The notes beneath the pieces were generated by a model. That model saw only the letters and a program-made list of their open reading frames with translations. It searched no databases and had not been told where the DNA came from. Source: Caulobacter segnis (GTDB taxonomy: Bacteria > Pseudomonadota > Alphaproteobacteria > Caulobacterales > Caulobacteraceae). From it: a DNA stretch of 10,700 nt. The stretch spans positions 1 to 10,700 of the forward strand of contig NZ_QFQZ01000113.1 in assembly GCF_003243465.1 (NCBI RefSeq), given 5' to 3'. Below, piece by piece: positions 6,550 to 10,700 of this stretch. Position 1 is the first letter of the stretch. Every line of letters starts with the position of its first letter. The position numbers and the translations under genes are program-made.

Positions 6550-7567
6550 CGAAGAAGACTGGTTCGCCGAAGACGAGGCGCCATCCACAGCGGTGGCGCC
6601 CGCGACCGAGTTCGACCATATCGAACGGCTCCTGCGTCCTTTGACGCGGGGCGATCCGGTCGCGCTGGACCTGCTCGACGACGCGGCCGTGCTGCCCTCG
6701 CGGCCCGGCTATGACCTGGTGATCACCAAGGACGCCATGGTCGGCGGCGTCCACTTCCTGGTCGACGAGGCGCTGGACGTGGTCGCGCGCAAGCTGCTGC
6801 GCACCAACCTCTCCGACCTCGCGGCCAAGGGCGCCGAGCCCTACGGCTACTTCCTGTCCGTCGGCTGGCCCTCGGGCTCGGACGTCACCTCGCGCGAGAC
6901 CTTCGCGCGCGGCCTGGCCGAAGACGGCGCGCTTTTCGACATTTCGCTGCTGGGCGGCGACACCGTGACCACTTCCGGGCCGCTGGTGCTGTCGGCGACC
7001 CTGCTGGGCTGGGTCCCGCAAGGCGGCGCGATCCTGCGCCGCGGCGCCAAGCCGGGCGACCGCCTGATGGTGTCCGGCACCATCGGCGACGGCTGGCTGG
7101 GCCTGCTGGCCCAATGGGGCGAGGTCGCCGATCCTGATGGCGGCCTGCTTCGCCGCTATCGCCAGCCCGAGCCGCGCATCGGCCTTCGCGAGTCCATGCG
7201 CCAGCACGCCAAGGCCGCGGCCGACGTCTCCGACGGCCTGCTGGCCGACAGCAGCCACATCGCCAAGGCCAGCGGCTGCCGGGTGCGCGTCGACCTGGAG
7301 CGCCTGCCGCTCTCGCCGGGCGGCCAGGCCTGGCTGGAGCTTCAGCCCGAGCAGGTCGAGGGGCGCATCTCCCTGGCCTCTGGCGGCGACGACTACGAGA
7401 TCGTCTGCGCCGTCGACCCGAACGAGGCCTGGAACTTCCGCATCGCGGCCGCCGCCGCGGGGGTGAAGGTCAGCGAGATCGGCGAGTTCGTCGAGGGCGA
7501 GGGCGTTTCGGCCTACTACAAGGGCCGCGACGTGACGCCATCGCGTCTGGGCTGGCTGCACGGCTAG
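6536..7567 (+). CDS. thiL: Thiamine-monophosphate kinase
   Basis: ThiL phosphorylates thiamine monophosphate to thiamine diphosphate, the active cofactor, using ATP and magnesium. Family motifs are in order: DLLDDAAVL (45-53), with the acidic pair at 48-49 for metal; TKDAMVGGVHF (64-74), NLSDLAAKGAEP (91-102), LLGGDTV (138-144), ADVSDGLLADSSHI in the second half, and SGGDDYEIVCA nearer the C-terminus. With the ATG at 6536 the protein has 343 residues, slightly longer than usual because of an acidic stretch (METDEEDW-like, residues 1-24) before the normal family start at EFDHIERLL. No better start lies closer to EFDHIERLL. GTG at 6533 is an alternative. The start sits inside nusB (14-base overlap), so expression is probably coupled to nusB. 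No TPP riboswitch is evident. Confidence 0.94.
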   Translation: MQETDEEDWFAEDEAPSTAVAPATEFDHIERLLRPLTRGDPVALDLLDDAAVLPSRPGYDLVITKDAMVGGVHFLVDEALDVVARKLLRTNLSDLAAKGAEPYGYFLSVGWPSGSDVTSRETFARGLAEDGALFDISLLGGDTVTTSGPLVLSATLLGWVPQGGAILRRGAKPGDRLMVSGTIGDGWLGLLAQWGEVADPDGGLLRRYRQPEPRIGLRESMRQHAKAAADVSDGLLADSSHIAKASGCRVRVDLERLPLSPGGQAWLELQPEQVEGRISLASGGDDYEIVCAVDPNEAWNFRIAAAAAGVKVSEIGEFVEGEGVSAYYKGRDVTPSRLGWLHG

Positions 7568-7635
7568 AACCGCGCCGATGGCGAACAGCCTCAGCCGGTA
7601 GGGGAATATCAAGCCCCGCTTGCTAGGGTTGCGGC

Positions 7636-8127
7636 ATGAGCCCGACCCTTTCCCGTCGATTGCTGCTGACCCTGGCCGCCTGCGCGGCGACGGCCGGCCC
7701 GGCGTTCGCGCGCTCCGAGAAGAAGAAGGAGGGCGAGGGGCAGGCGCTCGACCCGACCTACAAGCTCGGCTCGATGACGATCCCCATCATCGCCAACGGC
7801 CGGGTCGTGAACTACGTCTTCGTCGCCCTGACCTTGAGATTGACGTCCGGCTCGGATGTGGAAGGCTTCAAGGCTCAGGAGCCCACTTTGCGCGACGCCA
7901 TCATGCGGGCGTCATACCGGACGCCGTTCGTTCGGCCCGACACCTGGCAGGAAGTCGACGGCCCTAAGCTCCAGGCCTTCGTCCTGGGGCAGTGCGCGAT
8001 CCTGTTCGGCAAGGGCAAGGTCGCCGCCGTCGACATCGCCAAGCAGGTTCCCCGCCAGCATGTGATGCCGCCCAACGCCGCGATGATCCGCGCGCTGCAG
8101 CAGCGGCCCGACAATCCCAGCCCCTGA
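7636..8127 (+). CDS. Exported protein with FliL-like C-terminal pattern, function unknown
   Basis: The 163-residue product begins MSPTLSRRLLLTLAACAATAGPAFA, a signal peptide with a twin arginine (R7-R8), a hydrophobic core (9-20) and an AxA cleavage site after A25. The twin-arginine context SRRLLL is only loosely Tat-like. A charged, lysine-rich linker (26-35) follows. The remainder, NYVFVALTLRLTSGSDVEGFKAQEPTLRDAIMRASYRTPF, resembles the periplasmic domain pattern of FliL-type proteins (hydrophobic strand, then a paired 'P-x-LRDAI' segment), and the later KVAAVDIAKQVPRQ resembles the end of that domain. FliL itself has an N-terminal membrane anchor that is not cleaved, and no flagellar gene is nearby, so I do not assign a function. 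AGGG at 7625-7628 precedes the ATG. It is 68 bases after thiL and may share that transcript. Confidence 0.8.
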   Translation: MSPTLSRRLLLTLAACAATAGPAFARSEKKKEGEGQALDPTYKLGSMTIPIIANGRVVNYVFVALTLRLTSGSDVEGFKAQEPTLRDAIMRASYRTPFVRPDTWQEVDGPKLQAFVLGQCAILFGKGKVAAVDIAKQVPRQHVMPPNAAMIRALQQRPDNPSP

Positions 8128-8383
8128 AAACGGCTGTAAATCCAAGCTTTACCCAGCGGAATCGCTTGTTCCGACGCGGGTTGCGCGGTCCTCAGGCATC
8201 TGACAGTGTCCTCGCATGACGCCGTTCGGTCGTCATTTCAGGGAGAACGAGGGGGCACGAGGCCAAAAATGGCCCGCCTGTTGACCTCGACGACGACCGA
8301 CCAGCTTGTTGAGCTGGCTCAAGGTCGCCGCCGGCGGATCGGCGTCCCCTCGTTGCAAAGAAGCGCAAGGGGCGAAGAACCTA
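8128..8383 (+). other. 256-base spacer and leader before hppA
   Basis: No gene with support lies here. It holds several hairpins: GGCCA-AAAA-TGGCC (8261-8274), CCAGCT-TGTTG-AGCTGG (8301-8317), which is mutually exclusive with TTGAG-CTGG-CTCAA (8309-8322), and the stem around the hppA ribosome binding site. A 23-codon frame starts at ATG 8216, but it has no convincing ribosome binding site. No promoter matching the housekeeping consensus was found and no terminator closes the upstream gene, so hppA transcription could begin anywhere here. Confidence 0.5.
8343..8374 (+). promoter_or_regulatory. Hairpin covering the hppA ribosome binding site
   Basis: CCCCT (8346-8350) pairs with AGGGG (8368-8372), with possible extensions TGC/GCA inside (8354-8356 with 8365-8367) and CG/CG outside. 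AAGGGG at 8367-8372 is the best Shine-Dalgarno for the ATG at 8384, so the stem would hide it. Whether this controls translation is inference. Confidence 0.35.
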
Positions 8384-10522
8384 ATGAGTCTTTGGCTTTA
8401 TCTGGCCATCGGGGCCGGGCTTCTGGCGGTGCTGTATGGCGCCGTGCAGACGGCCAGTCTGATGCGGGCGTCGGCCGGCAACGCACGCATGCAGGAGATC
8501 GCCGCGGCGATCCAGGAAGGGGCTCAGGCCTATCTGCGGCGGCAGTATCTCACCATTTCCATCGTCGGCGCCGTCATCCTGGTCGCCGTCTACCTGCTGA
8601 TCGGCGCCTGGGCGGCCCTGGGCTTCCTGGTCGGCGCGGTGCTGTCGGGCGCGGCGGGCTTCGCGGGCATGCTGATTTCGGTCCGGGCCAATGTCCGCAC
8701 CGCTCAGGCCTCGTCGGAAGGCCTGGCCAAGGGCCTGTCGCTGGCCTTCACCTCGGGTGCGGTCACCGGCATGCTGGTGGCGGGCTTCGCCCTGCTGGGC
8801 GTCGCCGGCTACTACTGGGTGCTGACCGACGTCCTGGGGCTGGAAAGCACCAGCCGCGGCGTCGTCGACGCCCTGGTGGCCCTGGGCTTCGGCGCCTCGC
8901 TGATCTCGATCTTCGCCCGTCTGGGCGGCGGGATCTTCACCAAGGGCGCCGACGTGGGCGGCGATCTGGTGGGCAAGGTCGAGGCCGGCATCCCGGAAGA
9001 TGACCCCCGCAACGCCGCGACCATCGCCGACAACGTCGGCGACAATGTCGGCGACTGCGCGGGCATGGCCGCCGACCTGTTCGAGACCTACGCCGTGACC
9101 ACCGTCGCGACCATGGTCCTGGCGGCGATCTTCTTCCGCGGCCACGAGGCGGTCGGCGCGATGATGCTGCTGCCGCTGGCGATCTGCGCGGTCTGTATCG
9201 TCACCTCGATCATCGGCGCGTTCTTCGTCCGCCTGGGCAAGAGCCAGAACATCATGGGCGCGCTCTACAAGGGCCTGATCGTGACCGGCGTGCTGTCGAT
9301 CCCGGCGGTCTGGTACGTGCTGCACCAGCTGGTCCCGGCTCCCGTCGTCACGGAAGCCCGCACCTACACGGCCGACGGCCTGTTCTATTGCGGTCTGGTC
9401 GGCCTGGCGGTCACCGCCGCCATCGTGATGATCACCGAGTACTACACCGGCACGAACTTCCGTCCGGTGAAGTCGGTGGCCCAGGCCTCTGTTTCGGGGC
9501 ATGGCACCAACGTGATCCAGGGGCTGGCCATGTCGCTGGAAGCCACGGCGCTGCCGGCCCTGACCATCATCGTCGGCATCGTCGTCACCTATAACCTGGC
9601 GGGTCTCTTCGGCATCGCGACCGCCACCACGACCATGCTGTCGCTGGCTGGCTTCATCGTGGCCCTGGACGCCTTTGGTCCGGTCACCGACAACGCCGGC
9701 GGCATCGCCGAAATGGCCGGCCTGCCGCCGGAGGTCCGCGTCACCACCGACGCCCTCGACGCCGTGGGCAACACGACCAAGGCCGTGACCAAGGGCTACG
9801 CCATCGGTTCGGCCGGCCTAGGCGCCCTGGTGCTGTTCGCCGCCTATACCGAGGACCTGAAGTTCTTCTCGGCCAACGCCGCGCCGGGCAGCTTCTTCGA
9901 CGGCATGGGCGCGGTGACCTTCGACCTGTCGAACCCGTACGTCGTGGTCGGCCTGCTGTTCGGCGGCCTGCTGCCGTTCCTGTTCGGCGGCATGTCGATG
10001 ACCGCGGTCGGCCGCGCGGCCGAGTCGGTCGTGGCCGAGGTGCGCCGTCAGTTCCGCGAGAACCCCGGCATCATGACCGGCGAGGTGAAGCCGGAATACG
10101 GCCGCGCCGTTGACATCCTGACCAAGGCGGCCATCCGCGAGATGATCGTGCCCAGCCTGTTGCCGGTCGTTTCGCCTGTCGTGCTGTTCTTCGTGATCAA
10201 CGCGATCGCCGGCAAGGTCGACGCCTTTGCGGCCCTCGGCGCCATGCTGATGGGCGTGATCGTCACCGGCCTGTTCGTCGCCATCTCGATGACCAGCGGC
10301 GGCGGCGCCTGGGACAACGCCAAGAAGGTGATCGAGGAAGGCTTCACCGATAAGAACGGCGTCCTGCACAAGAAGGGCGGCGACACCCACAAGGCCGCCG
10401 TCACCGGCGACACCGTCGGCGATCCCTACAAGGACACCTCGGGTCCGGCCGTGAACCCGATGATCAAGATCACCAACATCGTGGCCCTGCTGCTGCTGGC
10501 GGTCCTGGCCCACGGCGGCTGA
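8384..10522 (+). CDS. hppA: Proton-translocating membrane pyrophosphatase (H+-PPase), potassium-independent class
   Basis: The 712-residue inner-membrane protein hydrolyses pyrophosphate from biosynthesis and uses the energy to pump protons. It has the family's roughly 16 hydrophobic segments and the substrate-site signatures: GGGIFTKGADVGGDLVGKVEAGIPEDDPRN (181-210), ADNVGDNVGDCAGMAADLFETY (215-236), DAFGPVTDNAGGIAEM (429-444) and KAAVTGDTVGDPYKDTSGPAVNP (670-692). K466 in GNTTKAVTKG marks the potassium-independent class; potassium-dependent enzymes have alanine there. I chose the ATG at 8384 since MSLWLYLAIGAGLLAVLYGA opens the first membrane helix as in the family; the frame extends 26 codons upstream without similarity. 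AAGGGG lies 11 bases before it. A strong terminator follows, so it is probably transcribed alone. Confidence 0.97.
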   Translation: MSLWLYLAIGAGLLAVLYGAVQTASLMRASAGNARMQEIAAAIQEGAQAYLRRQYLTISIVGAVILVAVYLLIGAWAALGFLVGAVLSGAAGFAGMLISVRANVRTAQASSEGLAKGLSLAFTSGAVTGMLVAGFALLGVAGYYWVLTDVLGLESTSRGVVDALVALGFGASLISIFARLGGGIFTKGADVGGDLVGKVEAGIPEDDPRNAATIADNVGDNVGDCAGMAADLFETYAVTTVATMVLAAIFFRGHEAVGAMMLLPLAICAVCIVTSIIGAFFVRLGKSQNIMGALYKGLIVTGVLSIPAVWYVLHQLVPAPVVTEARTYTADGLFYCGLVGLAVTAAIVMITEYYTGTNFRPVKSVAQASVSGHGTNVIQGLAMSLEATALPALTIIVGIVVTYNLAGLFGIATATTTMLSLAGFIVALDAFGPVTDNAGGIAEMAGLPPEVRVTTDALDAVGNTTKAVTKGYAIGSAGLGALVLFAAYTEDLKFFSANAAPGSFFDGMGAVTFDLSNPYVVVGLLFGGLLPFLFGGMSMTAVGRAAESVVAEVRRQFRENPGIMTGEVKPEYGRAVDILTKAAIREMIVPSLLPVVSPVVLFFVINAIAGKVDAFAALGAMLMGVIVTGLFVAISMTSGGGAWDNAKKVIEEGFTDKNGVLHKKGGDTHKAAVTGDTVGDPYKDTSGPAVNPMIKITNIVALLLLAVLAHGG

Positions 10523-10545
10523 TCCAGCTACAGACGCAAAGCGCG

Positions 10546-10577
10546 AGCGCCCCGGAGGAGACTCCGGGGCGCTTTTT
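10546..10577 (+). terminator. Intrinsic terminator of hppA
   Basis: AGCGCCCCGGAG (10546-10557) and CTCCGGGGCGCT (10562-10573) form a perfect 12-bp stem with a GAGA (GNRA) tetraloop, followed by TTTT. It begins 23 bases after the hppA stop. An outer pair CAGACG (10531-10536) with CGTCTG (10578-10583) could extend the structure. Confidence 0.92.
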
Positions 10578-10612
10578 CGTCTGGACCTTTGCGGGAGTGT
10601 GGAGGTGTCCGC

Positions 10613-10700
10613 CTAGAGCATTTCACGACCTGACGGAGTCAGGTCGTGAGCTCTAGTCTCCTGTTTTAGCGCATTTTTCTTCACGCGAACCGGGACCACT
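10613..10700. repeat. Palindromic intergenic repeat element, cut by window end
   Basis: CTAGAGC (10613-10619) pairs with GCTCTAG (10650-10656), and CACGACCTGAC (10624-10634) pairs with GTCAGGTCGTG (10638-10648), separated by a GGA loop and one asymmetric bulge (ATTT against A). It is followed by TTTTAGCGCATTTTTCTTCA and then CGCGAACCGGGACCA, a segment I recognise as typical of short dispersed repeats in alphaproteobacteria, which usually end with a further AGAGCATTTT-like arm; that arm would lie beyond 10700. The palindrome is certain. Its repeat status is from memory of such sequences. Confidence 0.65.

Noticed and set aside
8216..8287. Possible 23-codon leader peptide before hppA
   Set aside because: No convincing ribosome binding site, no amino-acid run suggesting attenuation, and no support from composition.
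8206..9003. Plus-strand frame of 265 codons overlapping the hppA start
   Set aside because: It reads hppA in another frame, and the translation is low-complexity Gly/Arg-rich.

Overview
The window is about 10.7 kb of GC-rich DNA from an alphaproteobacterium, most likely Caulobacter or a close relative. Three things suggest this: the gene order glyA-nrdR-ribH-nusB-thiL followed by a membrane pyrophosphatase; a Shemin-type 5-aminolevulinate synthase next to a Ros/MucR regulator; and a dispersed-repeat-like palindrome at the right edge. The assignment rests on recognising the proteins, since no database search was possible. Coding density is high, there are no RNA genes, CRISPR arrays or insertion sequences, and no gap between genes exceeds about 260 bases.

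Left part (1-3070, plus strand): the 3' part of a gene for an exported methyltransferase-like protein, closed by a clear intrinsic terminator; then mmsB (3-hydroxyisobutyrate dehydrogenase, valine catabolism); then hemA (5-aminolevulinate synthase, first step of haem synthesis from glycine and succinyl-CoA) behind a leader of about 170 bases. Middle (3113-3784): a minus-strand mucR-type regulator converging on hemA through a GC-rich hairpin and diverging from glyA across 167 bases that must hold both promoters.

Centre (3785-7567, plus strand): a compact run of glyA, nrdR, ribH, nusB and thiL. The ribH/nusB and nusB/thiL pairs overlap, so these three are probably co-transcribed and translationally coupled; a consensus-like promoter at the end of nrdR may give them independent transcription. 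The products serve one-carbon/glycine metabolism, ribonucleotide reductase control, flavin synthesis, transcription antitermination and thiamine diphosphate synthesis. hemA and glyA, on either side of mucR, both handle glycine.

Right part (7636-10700): a small exported protein with a FliL-like C-terminal pattern, a 256-base leader with several hairpins, and hppA, a 712-residue proton-pumping pyrophosphatase of the potassium-independent class, closed by a strong terminator. The window ends inside a palindromic intergenic repeat.

This is mainly a conserved housekeeping region, and I see no new multi-gene system. The points most worth a second look are a ribH with altered active-site positions that lacks the usual rib neighbours, a MucR finger missing canonical zinc ligands, a possible Shine-Dalgarno-sequestering hairpin before hppA, and the terminal palindrome with a GANTC site at its centre.
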